Program-made: the position numbers and the translations under genes | Notes under the pieces: generated by a model | What the model saw: only the letters and a program-made list of their open reading frames with translations | Database searches by the model: none | Told to the model about the DNA's origin: nothing | Assembly (NCBI RefSeq): GCF_024580525.1 | Contig: NZ_JANIKQ010000010.1 | Location: 1 to 64,000 of the forward strand | DNA from: Neisseria dentiae | Lineage (GTDB): Bacteria; Pseudomonadota; Gammaproteobacteria; Burkholderiales; Neisseriaceae | Length of the DNA: 64,000 bases | Direction: 5' to 3' | Part shown: positions 51,292-60,245 of the stretch, piece after piece | Layout: the number at the start of each line of letters is the position of its first letter | Numbering within the stretch: the stretch's first letter is position 1

Positions 51292-52332
51292 ATGAAAATC
51301 GCCGTAGCAGGCGCAGGCATCATAGGCGCGTGCACCGCTTGGGCGGCGGCCAAACAAGGCCACGCCGTTACGCTGTTCGAGCAGGACACCGTGATGGCGC
51401 ACACCAGCCAATCGTCGTCCAAACTGCTGCACGGCGGCCTGCGCTACCTTGAAACCGGCCAGTTTGCGCTGGTGAAAAAAGCCCTGCTGGCGCGCCGTTT
51501 CTGGCTGGAACACGCACCCGAACTGTGCCGCCCGCTGGAATTGCTGTTCCCCATCTATGCGGGGCGCGGCCGCCCCAAATGGCAGATCAGCATCGGCACC
51601 AAACTCTACGACTTTCTGGCTGCCGGCAGCGGCTTCCCGCGCAGCTCGTGGCTGGATAAAGCCGAAACGCTCGCCCGCTGCCCTACCCTGCTTTCAGACG
51701 GCCTCAAAGGCGCATTCTCGTTCTACGACGCACAAATGGACGATTTCGCGCTGGGCCGCTGGGTGGTGGAACAATGCCGCAGCTTGGGCGTAAACGTGGA
51801 AGAGCAGCATAAAATCGAAACCCTGGCCGAACTCAGCGGTTTCGAGCGCATCGCCAACGCCACCGGCCCGTGGGCGATGGAACTGCGCCGGCAGCAGGGC
51901 GGAGAACCCGCCTACACCATCGACTGGGTGCGCGGCAGCCACATCTTTATCGACCGCGAACAAAAACAGGCGCTGATGCTGCCGATTCCGCAAGAAAAAC
52001 GGATTTTCTTCGTGCTGCCCTACCAAGGCAAAACCCTGATCGGCACCACCGAAATCCGCCAAAACCACCCCGAAGCGGAAAGGCCGTCTGAAACCGAAAC
52101 CGATTACCTTTTGGCCGCCTACAACGCTTACCACAGCGAAAAACTCACGGCGGCCGACGTTAGCGGCAGCTTTTCGGGCGTGCGCCCCCTGCTCAAAAGC
52201 GCCGCCAACCCGAGCGACGCCACCCGCGAATGGGCGTTCGAGCGCGTGGACAACGTGCTGCACATCTACGGCGGCAAATGGACGACGGCACAGCTTCAGG
52301 GCGAAGCGGCCTTACAGGAGTTATTGAAATGA
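51292..52332 (+). CDS. FAD-dependent oxidoreductase, GlpD/DAO type
   Basis: A 346-residue flavoprotein. The N-terminal dinucleotide motif is [29 protein letters not shown] is the GlpD-type signature; [24 protein letters not shown] and SGVRPLL follow in the family order. At 346 residues it lacks the C-terminal helical cap of GlpD (about 500). The substrate is unknown. Its place between wbpB and wbpD, and an overlap with wbpD by four bases, tie it to this pathway. A tempting reading is oxidation of the 2-hydroxyglutarate made by WbpB, feeding electrons to the membrane, but the GlpD-type signature would also suit a glycerol phosphate. Confidence 0.78.
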   Translation: MKIAVAGAGIIGACTAWAAAKQGHAVTLFEQDTVMAHTSQSSSKLLHGGLRYLETGQFALVKKALLARRFWLEHAPELCRPLELLFPIYAGRGRPKWQISIGTKLYDFLAAGSGFPRSSWLDKAETLARCPTLLSDGLKGAFSFYDAQMDDFALGRWVVEQCRSLGVNVEEQHKIETLAELSGFERIANATGPWAMELRRQQGGEPAYTIDWVRGSHIFIDREQKQALMLPIPQEKRIFFVLPYQGKTLIGTTEIRQNHPEAERPSETETDYLLAAYNAYHSEKLTAADVSGSFSGVRPLLKSAANPSDATREWAFERVDNVLHIYGGKWTTAQLQGEAALQELLK

Positions 52333-52910
52333 CCGACTACACCGTACACCCCAGCGCCATCGTTGACGAAGGCGCGAAAATCGGCGCCGGCAGCCGCATC
52401 TGGCATTTCGTGCACATCTGCGGCGGTGCCGAAATCGGCGAAAACTGCTCGTTCGGGCAAAACGTGTTTGTGGGCAACCGCGTGAAAATCGGCGACAACT
52501 GCAAAATCCAAAACAACGTTTCCGTTTACGACAACGTTTACCTCGAAGAAGGCGTGTTTTGCGGCCCCAGCATGGTGTTCACCAACGTGTATAACCCGCG
52601 CTCCTTAATCGAGCGCAAAAGCGAATACCGCGACACCCTGGTGAAAAAAGGCGCCACGCTGGGCGCCAACTGCACCATCGTGTGCGGCGTTACCATCGGC
52701 CGCTTCGCCTTCGTGGGCGCGGGCGCGGTGGTGAATAAAGACGTGCCCGACTACGCGCTGATGGTTGGCGTGCCCGCCCGCCAGATCGGCTGGATGAGCG
52801 AATACGGCGAGCAACTCAACCTGCCCGTGAGCGGCAGCGGCAGCGCCGTCTGCTCACACACCGGCGCCGTTTATACGCTTTCAGACGGCCGTTTGAGCAA
52901 ATCAGAATAA
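52329..52910 (+). CDS. wbpD: N-acetyltransferase (WbpD type, left-handed beta-helix)
   Basis: A 193-residue acetyl-CoA-dependent transferase of the hexapeptide-repeat family (repeating IGxxC/IGDN patterns from about residue 12). WbpD acetylates the 3-amino group of the sugar made by WbpB and WbpE. The ATG overlaps the stop of the FAD enzyme by four bases. The last 25 or so residues ([20 protein letters not shown]) extend past the beta-helix, and the DUS (TTTCAGACGGCC) supplies part of that end (SDGRL). Confidence 0.9.
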   Translation: MTDYTVHPSAIVDEGAKIGAGSRIWHFVHICGGAEIGENCSFGQNVFVGNRVKIGDNCKIQNNVSVYDNVYLEEGVFCGPSMVFTNVYNPRSLIERKSEYRDTLVKKGATLGANCTIVCGVTIGRFAFVGAGAVVNKDVPDYALMVGVPARQIGWMSEYGEQLNLPVSGSGSAVCSHTGAVYTLSDGRLSKSE

Positions 52911-52942
52911 TATTCCAATCAGATACGCAAAGGACAAACACC

Positions 52943-54022
52943 ATGCAGTTCATTGATCTCGCCGCGCAACAGGCGCGCATCAAACCGCAAATTGATGCCA
53001 ACATTCAAAAAGTGCTCGCCCACGGTGCCTATATTCTCGGCCCCGAAGTGGCCGAGCTTGAAGAGCAGCTGAAAGCCTACTGCGGCGCGAAATACTGCAT
53101 CAGCGTGGCCAACGGCACCGATGCGCTGCAAATCGCGCTGATGGCCTTGGGCGTCGGCCCGGGCGACGAAGTGATCACCCCCGGTTTCACCTACATCGCC
53201 ACCGCCGAAACCGTGGCGCTGTTGGGCGCCAAACCGGTGTATGTGGACGTGATCGAATCCACCTACAACATAGACCCCACCAAACTCGAAGCGGCCATCA
53301 CCGATAAAACCCGCGCGATTATCCCCGTTTCGCTGTACGGCCAATGCGCCGATTTCGATGCCGTTAACGCAATCGCCGCCAAACACAACCTGCCCGTGAT
53401 TGAAGACGCGGCACAAAGTTTCGGCGCCACCTACAAAGGCACCAAATCCTGCAACCTCACCACCATCGCCTGCACCAGCTTTTTCCCCAGCAAACCGCTG
53501 GGCTGCTACGGCGACGGCGGCGCGGTGTTTACCAACGACGAAGCGCTGGCAACCGTTATCCGCCAGATTGCCCGCCACGGCCAAGACCGCCGCTACCACC
53601 ATATCCGCGTGGGCGTAAACAGCCGTCTCGACACCTTGCAGGCCGCCATTCTGCTGCCCAAACTGGCGATACTCGAAGAAGAAATGCAACTGCGCGGGCA
53701 AGTGGCCGGAATGTATGCCGCCGCCCTTGCTGAAGCCGGCATCGCCGCGCCGTTTATCGAAGCGCACAACCGCAGCGCCTACGCGCAATACACCGTGCGT
53801 GTGAAAAACCGCGACGCGGTGCAGGCCAAGCTGAAAGAGGCAGGCATTCCCACCGCCGTGCATTATCCGATTCCGCTCAACAAACAGCCCGCTGTGGCCA
53901 GCGATGCCGTGCTGCCCGTTGGCGACAAAGTTGCCGAAGAAGTGATGAGCCTGCCCATGCACCCGTATTTAACCGAAGCGCAGGTGCGCCAAGTGGCCGA
54001 AGCGCTCAAGGCAGCCGTTTGA
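52943..54022 (+). CDS. wbpE: PLP-dependent aminotransferase (WbpE type, DegT/DnrJ/EryC1)
   Basis: A 359-residue sugar aminotransferase. It opens MQFIDLAAQQARIKPQID as in WbpE. The aldimine lysine is K184 in FFPSKPLGCYGDGGAVF, and the cofactor region includes EDAAQSFGATYKG. It puts an amino group on C3 of the keto sugar made by WbpB. An AGGACAAACACC segment precedes the start. It completes the set wbpA, wbpB, wbpD, wbpE in this order, with the FAD enzyme as an extra member. Confidence 0.93.
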   Translation: MQFIDLAAQQARIKPQIDANIQKVLAHGAYILGPEVAELEEQLKAYCGAKYCISVANGTDALQIALMALGVGPGDEVITPGFTYIATAETVALLGAKPVYVDVIESTYNIDPTKLEAAITDKTRAIIPVSLYGQCADFDAVNAIAAKHNLPVIEDAAQSFGATYKGTKSCNLTTIACTSFFPSKPLGCYGDGGAVFTNDEALATVIRQIARHGQDRRYHHIRVGVNSRLDTLQAAILLPKLAILEEEMQLRGQVAGMYAAALAEAGIAAPFIEAHNRSAYAQYTVRVKNRDAVQAKLKEAGIPTAVHYPIPLNKQPAVASDAVLPVGDKVAEEVMSLPMHPYLTEAQVRQVAEALKAAV

Positions 54023-54023
54023 T

Positions 54024-54101
54024 GGTTTCAGACGGCCTGTAAAAATATGCAGGCGCCTTCGGAACACAACCGTTGTGATGTTGCGAAGGCCGTCTGAAAA
54101 A
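54024..54101. repeat. DUS-flanked inverted segment after wbpE
   Basis: TTTCAGACGGCCT near 54026 and AAGGCCGTCTGAAAA near 54087 are inverted about 50 bases apart. They could form a terminator-like structure between wbpE and the flippase gene. Confidence 0.45.
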
Positions 54102-54138
54102 CTTTAGAAGCGTTGCCCGGCTACGCTTCTGTTATTTT

Positions 54139-55557
54139 ATGAATGCACGAAAATTATTGGGCTACGCGCTCGGCCCCTTAGGCAGCGCCGCCATCGGAAT
54201 CGTTTCCCTGCCGCTGATTTCTTGGTATTACCCTGCCGAAGATATCGGCCGCACGGTGCTGCTGCAAACCGTTGCTGCTCTGATGCTCACCGTGGCAGGC
54301 TTGGGCTTGGATCAGTCGTATGTGCGCGAATACCATGCCGCCGAAAACAAAGCGGCTTTGCTGAAAACCATTCTTTCGCTGCCGCTGCTCATCACCTTAA
54401 CCCTTTGCGGCGGCTTGGCATTGTGGTGCGCGGCCTGGCCGTCTGAAATGATATTGGAAATCAGCAACGGCGTTTTGGGGCTGCTGTGTTTGATGTTTTT
54501 GGCCGGTGCGGTGTTTTCGCGTTATCTGCTGCTGATTTTGCGGATGCAGGATAAGGCTTTCGCTTTCTCGCTCGGCCAACTGTCGCCCAAGGCCTTGATT
54601 TTGGTGTTTGTGCTGGTTTATGTGGCCGCCGGCCTGCCCACCGACACGCTCACGCTGATATCGGCCTATGTGTTGGCGCAAGTTATCACCATCAGTGCTT
54701 TACTTTGGCAGACTCGCCGCGAGCTGAAAGCCGCCGCCGCTGCGCCGTTTTCCATGCCGCAGCTGCAGGAAAGCCTGCGCTACGGCGTGCCGCTGGCTTT
54801 GGGCGGGCTGGCTTATTGGGGCTTTACCTCGATAGACCGCTTTCTACTGAAAGAGCTGGCGGGGCTGTCGGAGCTGGGCGTGTATTCGATGGCAGTGAGC
54901 TTCGGCGCTATTGCATTGATTTTTCAAAATATTTTTTCGGTTATCTGGGCGCCAATGGTGTTCAGATGGGTGAAAGAAAACACCAACTTGGATAAAATCG
55001 GCGGTATCACCGAATCGATGACCGACCTGATCGCTGCGCTTATCTGTATTGTGGGAATTTTTTCGCCGCTGGTGGCTTGGATACTGCCCGATAAATATGC
55101 GCCGGTGCAGTTTATCCTGCTCTCGAGTATGCTGTTTCCGCTGCTTTACACCTTAACCGAGGTAACCGGCATCGGCATCAACGTGAGCAAAAAAACCTGG
55201 CTGATTACGGTGTTTTCGGTAACTGCCCTGCTGGTGAACGCCGTGCTTTTATATGTGCTGGTGCCCGCATTGGGCGCCAAAGGTGCGGCCATTGCCAATG
55301 CTGTTTCATTTTGGGCGTTTTCGGCATTGAAAAGCGAGGCTTCGGCCCGCCTGTGGCTGCCGCTGCCGCGCGCCAAACTCTACGGCACCACCTTTGCCTG
55401 TTTGGCTGTATGCGTGGCTTACACTTATGGCGGCAACAGCGGCAATTATTATATTTTCGCCCTGATGTGGCTGGCTGCATTGGTCGCGCTGTATTGGAAA
55501 CACCGTGCCACCATCGGCTCTTTGGCGGCAAAAGTTAAAGGCCGTCTGAAAAAATAG
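54139..55557 (+). CDS. Wzx-like polysaccharide flippase
   Basis: A 472-residue membrane protein with 12 to 14 hydrophobic helices, matching the polysaccharide-transport (Wzx/MATE-like) fold. It opens MNARKLLGYALGPLGSAAIG and includes YGVPLALGGLAYWGFTSIDRFLLKELAGLSELGVYSMAVSFG-type sequence, in which the RFLL segment resembles Wzx. It would flip lipid-linked repeat units across the inner membrane. No strict Wzx signature separates O-antigen from capsule types. A DUS is read in frame near the middle and at the C terminus (KGRLKK). Confidence 0.87.
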   Translation: MNARKLLGYALGPLGSAAIGIVSLPLISWYYPAEDIGRTVLLQTVAALMLTVAGLGLDQSYVREYHAAENKAALLKTILSLPLLITLTLCGGLALWCAAWPSEMILEISNGVLGLLCLMFLAGAVFSRYLLLILRMQDKAFAFSLGQLSPKALILVFVLVYVAAGLPTDTLTLISAYVLAQVITISALLWQTRRELKAAAAAPFSMPQLQESLRYGVPLALGGLAYWGFTSIDRFLLKELAGLSELGVYSMAVSFGAIALIFQNIFSVIWAPMVFRWVKENTNLDKIGGITESMTDLIAALICIVGIFSPLVAWILPDKYAPVQFILLSSMLFPLLYTLTEVTGIGINVSKKTWLITVFSVTALLVNAVLLYVLVPALGAKGAAIANAVSFWAFSALKSEASARLWLPLPRAKLYGTTFACLAVCVAYTYGGNSGNYYIFALMWLAALVALYWKHRATIGSLAAKVKGRLKK

Positions 55558-55594
55558 CCGCCGGCACAATTTAATAATAACAAGGTAACGTTCT

Positions 55595-56776
55595 ATGCAC
55601 GTTTTAATCATTCCTTCTTGGTATCCCGCCACCCCCGAGGATGTGGACGGTATTTTCTTCCGCCAACAGGCGCAGGCTTTGCAGCGTTCCGGCTTGCAAG
55701 TGGGGGTGATTGCTCCGCTTTTCCGCTCGCTGCGCCACACCAAAACCATTTTTACCGGCGGCTACGGCATCCGCAGTTATATTGAAGAAGAAATACCCAC
55801 TTATGTGTATAAAAGTATGTATTTCTTTCCGCGCCAGCCGCTGGACCGCACCCGCTGGGTTAAGGCGGGCAAAAAACTGTTTGAACGTTATGTGCGTGAT
55901 TATGGCCGCCCGGATATTATCCACGCTCATGCCATGAACTTCGGCGGTATACTTGCTTATGAAATCCACAGCGAAACCGGCATTCCCTATGTGATTACCG
56001 AGCACAGCTCAACTTATGCGCGCAAACTGATTCATGATTGGCAATGGGATGGTATGCACCGTTCCGCCGCTGCCTGCGCTTCCCGTATTGCCGTCAGCAA
56101 ACATTTTTGCGAACTGTTACATTCCGAATACCGGGGATTGGATTGGAAATATATTCCCAATATGTTATCGGCCAAAGCCGCCGAACCTTTCAATCTTGCC
56201 GAAAAACCGCACAACGGCAATTTTACTTTCTGCTCGGTTGCCCACCTGAATTTCAATAAAGGTTTCGATATTCTGCTGCCTGCTTTTGCCGAAGCCCTGA
56301 AAACCCACCCCAATCTCAAGCTGGAAATCGGCGGCACGGGTATGGCCGATGCGGATCTGCACGCCCAAGCCGAACAGCTCGGCCTGCAAAATGCCGTAAC
56401 CTTTCTCGGTGCATTAAAGTATGATGAAGTATTGGCCTTGATGCGGCGGTCTGATGCTTTTGTGTTGGCCAGCCGCAATGAAACTTTCGGTGTGGTTTAT
56501 ATCGAAGCTCTGTCACAAGGTTTGCCGGTTATTGCCACCCGCTGCGGCGGCCCTGAATCAATCGTTACACCTGAAAACGGCTTGCTGGTGCCTAAAGAAA
56601 ATGTGCAGGCACTCACTCAGGCTTTAGTTGATATCTATGAAAACCGCAACCGTTACGATACGGCAACACTCCGAAACAACTGCCTGGAAGAGTTCAGCGA
56701 AAAAAGTGTTGTGTCGCGAATCACCGAAGAATACCGCCGTGTTTTATCGGCCGACTCAGTTTCAGCAGGTGGTTAA
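55595..56776 (+). CDS. Glycosyltransferase family 4 protein
   Basis: A 393-residue GT-B fold enzyme. N-terminal HVLIIPSWYPATPEDVDGIF and a conserved C-terminal donor-binding region (ASRNETFGVVYIEALSQGLPV, then CGGPESIVTPENGLLV) mark the GT4 type. It should transfer a sugar from a nucleotide donor onto the lipid-linked glycan on the cytoplasmic side. Donor and acceptor are unknown. It ends one base before the next gene's start. Confidence 0.9.
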   Translation: MHVLIIPSWYPATPEDVDGIFFRQQAQALQRSGLQVGVIAPLFRSLRHTKTIFTGGYGIRSYIEEEIPTYVYKSMYFFPRQPLDRTRWVKAGKKLFERYVRDYGRPDIIHAHAMNFGGILAYEIHSETGIPYVITEHSSTYARKLIHDWQWDGMHRSAAACASRIAVSKHFCELLHSEYRGLDWKYIPNMLSAKAAEPFNLAEKPHNGNFTFCSVAHLNFNKGFDILLPAFAEALKTHPNLKLEIGGTGMADADLHAQAEQLGLQNAVTFLGALKYDEVLALMRRSDAFVLASRNETFGVVYIEALSQGLPVIATRCGGPESIVTPENGLLVPKENVQALTQALVDIYENRNRYDTATLRNNCLEEFSEKSVVSRITEEYRRVLSADSVSAGG

Positions 56777-56777
56777 T

Positions 56778-58073
56778 ATGAAAATCAAAAGCCAGAATCT
56801 TTATATTTTTATGCTATACGGCATGCTTTTCGCCTATATGGCGGGACCCATGCTGGCATCTTTGGCAGGTATTCCGCGTATCGACAATCCACTGTCGATG
56901 GTATTTGTGTTCGGTACGCTGCTGATTGCATTTTTTGAAAACAAGCGCTTCAACGGCACTGTTGCCTTTATGCTGCTCAGCCTGACCGTGATGGCCGCTT
57001 GGGCTTCAATGCACTTTTTTATCTCTTCACTCGCTACATCCAATTATGCGGATTTAACGTTTTTTATAACGGTTCCCTGCTTTTTCTATCTGCTGCAATC
57101 TATTTTGCTGCACCATCCAAACAGGCTTCAATTCATACGCAGGCTGCTTTTGGTGATGATTTTGCTTATCTGTGTGCCGCCCGTTTTCGAGCTGCTTTTG
57201 GGCATACAGTTTGTGAGAGGCGATGAAATCATCACGCTCGAATCCGGAATCATCAAAGGTTTATTCTTTAACCCTAACAACTTAGGCACAACTGCCTTGT
57301 GCTTTGCCCCTGCCGTGATGTTTTTTTTCAACCTGCAAAGTAACTCAAACAAAGACATCGTAACGGGCTGGCTGCTGTTTCTGCTTTTAGGTTTTATCAT
57401 CATCATCAGCGCCTCACGCACGGCCACTATGCTTTATGTGCTGCTGTTTTTAGGCACCCTGATGTATCGCGGCAACGCCTTGGTAACGTTGGTTGCTGTT
57501 TTTTTGGTGGCTATCGGTGTGTATTCCATTCCCACCCAATGGGTGAAAGAATTTTTGCTGTCACTTTACGGCAATCCGTTTTTAGAAAACATTTCATCGC
57601 GTCTTTATTTGTTTTTATTCGATTTGGAAAGCGACAATTCCGTATCTTACCGGCAGGAAATTTATAACTTTTTCTGGAACAACCCGCCTTTCCTGATAAC
57701 CGGATACGGCCCCAAAAACTTTCAAGAATATTTTGGCGGCAACCTCAGCGGCAGTTTGGGCTTCAACAACCCCCACAGCTTCATCATCGAGCTGTATTTG
57801 GGCTTCGGCATCGTGTCACTTTTGGCATTTATCGCTTATGTGCTGGCTTACACCGTAGCGCTGATTGCTGCCCGCTTAAACAACAGGCAACGTTTTTTCG
57901 GTTTGTTCTGCATGGTGATTTTTTTAGTGGGTGGCTTTATTCCCTCTTCGATTTTGCGTTTGCCTTTTATTTGGCTGCCCTGCATGTTGATTTTACTCGA
58001 CACGGTTTACCGTGCCACTCCTGCCCGTGCACCACAATACACATACCAACCCTACTCCGTATCACGCAGATAA
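56778..58073 (+). CDS. Wzy-type polymerase or O-antigen ligase-like membrane protein
   Basis: A 431-residue membrane protein with about ten to twelve helices. The start at MKIKSQNLYIFMLYG lies one base after the preceding stop; the longer open frame overlaps the upstream gene and is not used. The family's signature large periplasmic loop is evident (NFFWNNPPFLITGYGPKNFQ, then NNPHSFIIELYLGFGI), as in Wzy/WaaL proteins. A run of eight T (57321-57328) lies within the frame. Whether it is a polymerase or a ligase cannot be told from sequence. Confidence 0.82.
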   Translation: MKIKSQNLYIFMLYGMLFAYMAGPMLASLAGIPRIDNPLSMVFVFGTLLIAFFENKRFNGTVAFMLLSLTVMAAWASMHFFISSLATSNYADLTFFITVPCFFYLLQSILLHHPNRLQFIRRLLLVMILLICVPPVFELLLGIQFVRGDEIITLESGIIKGLFFNPNNLGTTALCFAPAVMFFFNLQSNSNKDIVTGWLLFLLLGFIIIISASRTATMLYVLLFLGTLMYRGNALVTLVAVFLVAIGVYSIPTQWVKEFLLSLYGNPFLENISSRLYLFLFDLESDNSVSYRQEIYNFFWNNPPFLITGYGPKNFQEYFGGNLSGSLGFNNPHSFIIELYLGFGIVSLLAFIAYVLAYTVALIAARLNNRQRFFGLFCMVIFLVGGFIPSSILRLPFIWLPCMLILLDTVYRATPARAPQYTYQPYSVSRR

Positions 58074-58080
58074 TAATATT

Positions 58081-59169
58081 ATGAAGAAAATTGTTTTAGC
58101 CACTTCGATGAGCGGTTTGGGCGGCACAGAAAACGCCACTTTCCGCTTAGGCCGGCTGTTGCGCCAATACGGCCATCCTGTTGTGTTGGCCTCTTCAAAC
58201 GGCCCTTTGATAGAGCGTGCCCGAGGTTTGGGCATCAACTGGTACGACATTGATTTTTACAGCGGCGGCAAAACCGGCTATCTGAAAAGTATGTGGGCAT
58301 TCGCCAAAATGCTCAAACATGAACAGCCCGACATCATCCACTGCCAAATGGCCCGCATCGTGCCCGCCTGCGCCATCGCGGCCAAACTGGCTTCTCCGAA
58401 AACCAAGGTGTTTTACCATGCCCGCGGCCTGCACGCAGAAACCTATCCGAAAATCACTTCATTATTCAGCAAGCTCGGCGTAAACATTATTGCCAACTGC
58501 AAAACCGAGCGCGACAAAATCATTCGTTACGGCTTTCCGGCAAACCGCATCACTTACACTTATAACGCCTTGCACAAAGTAGAATCCGTGCCGGAAAAAA
58601 CCGTTAAAGATTATGTGGTGTTAGGCACTTTGTCACGCCTCGACAAACACCGCGCCGTACATCTGATGCTGGACATTTTCAAAACCCTAACCAGCGAACG
58701 CAACCTGCCCGTCAAACTTTTGGTTGCCGGAAACGGTGAGGAAGCCGATAACCTGAAGACTCAAGCCGGGCGTTTGGGCATTGCCGATAAAGTTACCTTT
58801 CTCGGCGGCATCCACGATCTGACCGCTTTTTTCAGAGAAGTCGATATATTGGTCAGCACACCGTTTTTTCAGGGCGACTACGGTGCCGGCGTGGGCAACA
58901 ATGTTTTGGAAGCCGCGCTCTATAACACACCGGTTGTAACCTACAATATGTCGGGCGTATCGGAAATCGTGGTAAGCGGGGAAACCGGCTACTGCATCCC
59001 CACCGGCGACAGCCATGCTTTCGTTGAAGCAGTAGAAGCGCTGGTTCTCAACCCTGATTTACGGGTTGAAATGGGCAACGCGCTACACAACCGTGTTGTT
59101 TCACTCTGTTCCGACGAAGAAATCTACCGCACCACTATGGCTGCCTACAAAATGGAGAATAACCGATGA
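58081..59169 (+). CDS. Glycosyltransferase family 4, tandem paralog A
   Basis: A 362-residue GT4 enzyme starting MKKIVLATSMSGLGGTENATF. The C-terminal half has the donor site GVGNNVLEAALYNTPVVTYN. The following gene is a clear paralog with the same order of blocks (CQMARIVPACA, KTKVFYHARGL, RITYTYNAL). The pair overlaps by four bases (ATGA). Both sugar donor and acceptor are unknown. Confidence 0.88.
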   Translation: MKKIVLATSMSGLGGTENATFRLGRLLRQYGHPVVLASSNGPLIERARGLGINWYDIDFYSGGKTGYLKSMWAFAKMLKHEQPDIIHCQMARIVPACAIAAKLASPKTKVFYHARGLHAETYPKITSLFSKLGVNIIANCKTERDKIIRYGFPANRITYTYNALHKVESVPEKTVKDYVVLGTLSRLDKHRAVHLMLDIFKTLTSERNLPVKLLVAGNGEEADNLKTQAGRLGIADKVTFLGGIHDLTAFFREVDILVSTPFFQGDYGAGVGNNVLEAALYNTPVVTYNMSGVSEIVVSGETGYCIPTGDSHAFVEAVEALVLNPDLRVEMGNALHNRVVSLCSDEEIYRTTMAAYKMENNR

Positions 59170-60236
59170 AAATCATTCTAACCTCTTCCATGAGCGGCTT
59201 GGGCGGCACGGAAAACGCCACCTTTCGTTTGGCCCGTTTACTTCACGAACACGGCCACAATGTTATTTTAGCCTCTTCAGACGGCCCCTTGGTGAAAGAT
59301 GCCAAAGATTTGGGCATCTCTTGGCGCAATATCGATTTTTACCAAAGCGGAAAAGCCGGTTACCTGAAAGGCGCATTGGCCTACGCCAAACTGCTCAGGC
59401 AGGAAAAGCCCGACATCGTGCACTGCCAGATGGCGCGTATTGTTCCCGCCTGCGCCGTTGCCGCCAAGTTGGTTTCTCCGAAAACCAAAGTGTTCTACCA
59501 CGCCCGCGGCCTCGACCCCGAAACCTATCCGAGAATTGCCAGGCTGTTCGACAAACTCGGCGTGTATATCATCGGCAACTGCAAACACGAGCAGGCCAAA
59601 CTTATCCGCCACGGGTTTCCTGCTTCGCGTATCACCTACACCTACAATGCCCTGCCCAAGCTGGCCGCTGCCCCGCAAAAATCCGAACGCGACCATGTGA
59701 TGATCGGCACTTTGTCGCGCCTGGACAAAGTGCGCGCAGTAGATTTAACACTTGATGTGTTCAAAATTTTAACCGACAGGGGATTGAATGTGCGCCTGAA
59801 CATCGCCGGCATCGGCGAAGAAACCGACAACCTGAAACAACAGGCACACCGCTTAGGCATTGCCGACAAAGTTACTTTTCTCGGCGGCATACGGGATTTA
59901 AACGCCTATTTCAAAGAAATCGATATTCTGGTTAATACACTCAACTGCGACGGCGATCACGGCGCAGGCGTGGGCAACAATATTTTAGAAGCCGGAATGT
60001 ATGAAACCGCCGTGGTCAGCTACGGCGTTATCGGCATTCCCGAAATGATTATTAACGGTGAAACGGGCTTCTGCACCCCCTTGCGCGACCAAGAAAAATT
60101 TGCCGATGCCGTTGAAAAACTGGTTCACGACAAAGCCTTGCGCACACAAATGGGCAAAGCCCTCAGGCAACACGTTGAAGCCCTGTGTTCCGATGAAGAA
60201 ATCTACCGCGCCACCATGGCGGCATACCGTATGTGA
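59166..60236 (+). CDS. Glycosyltransferase family 4, tandem paralog B
   Basis: A 356-residue GT4 enzyme, MKIILTSSMSGLGGTENATF, with HARGLDPETYP and the donor region GVGNNILEAGMYETAVVSYG. Strong similarity throughout to the preceding gene shows a tandem duplication that has since diverged. It overlaps the upstream stop by four bases. It may add a second, different sugar or the same sugar at another position. Confidence 0.88.
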   Translation: MKIILTSSMSGLGGTENATFRLARLLHEHGHNVILASSDGPLVKDAKDLGISWRNIDFYQSGKAGYLKGALAYAKLLRQEKPDIVHCQMARIVPACAVAAKLVSPKTKVFYHARGLDPETYPRIARLFDKLGVYIIGNCKHEQAKLIRHGFPASRITYTYNALPKLAAAPQKSERDHVMIGTLSRLDKVRAVDLTLDVFKILTDRGLNVRLNIAGIGEETDNLKQQAHRLGIADKVTFLGGIRDLNAYFKEIDILVNTLNCDGDHGAGVGNNILEAGMYETAVVSYGVIGIPEMIINGETGFCTPLRDQEKFADAVEKLVHDKALRTQMGKALRQHVEALCSDEEIYRATMAAYRM

Positions 60237-60245
60237 GGCCCGATA

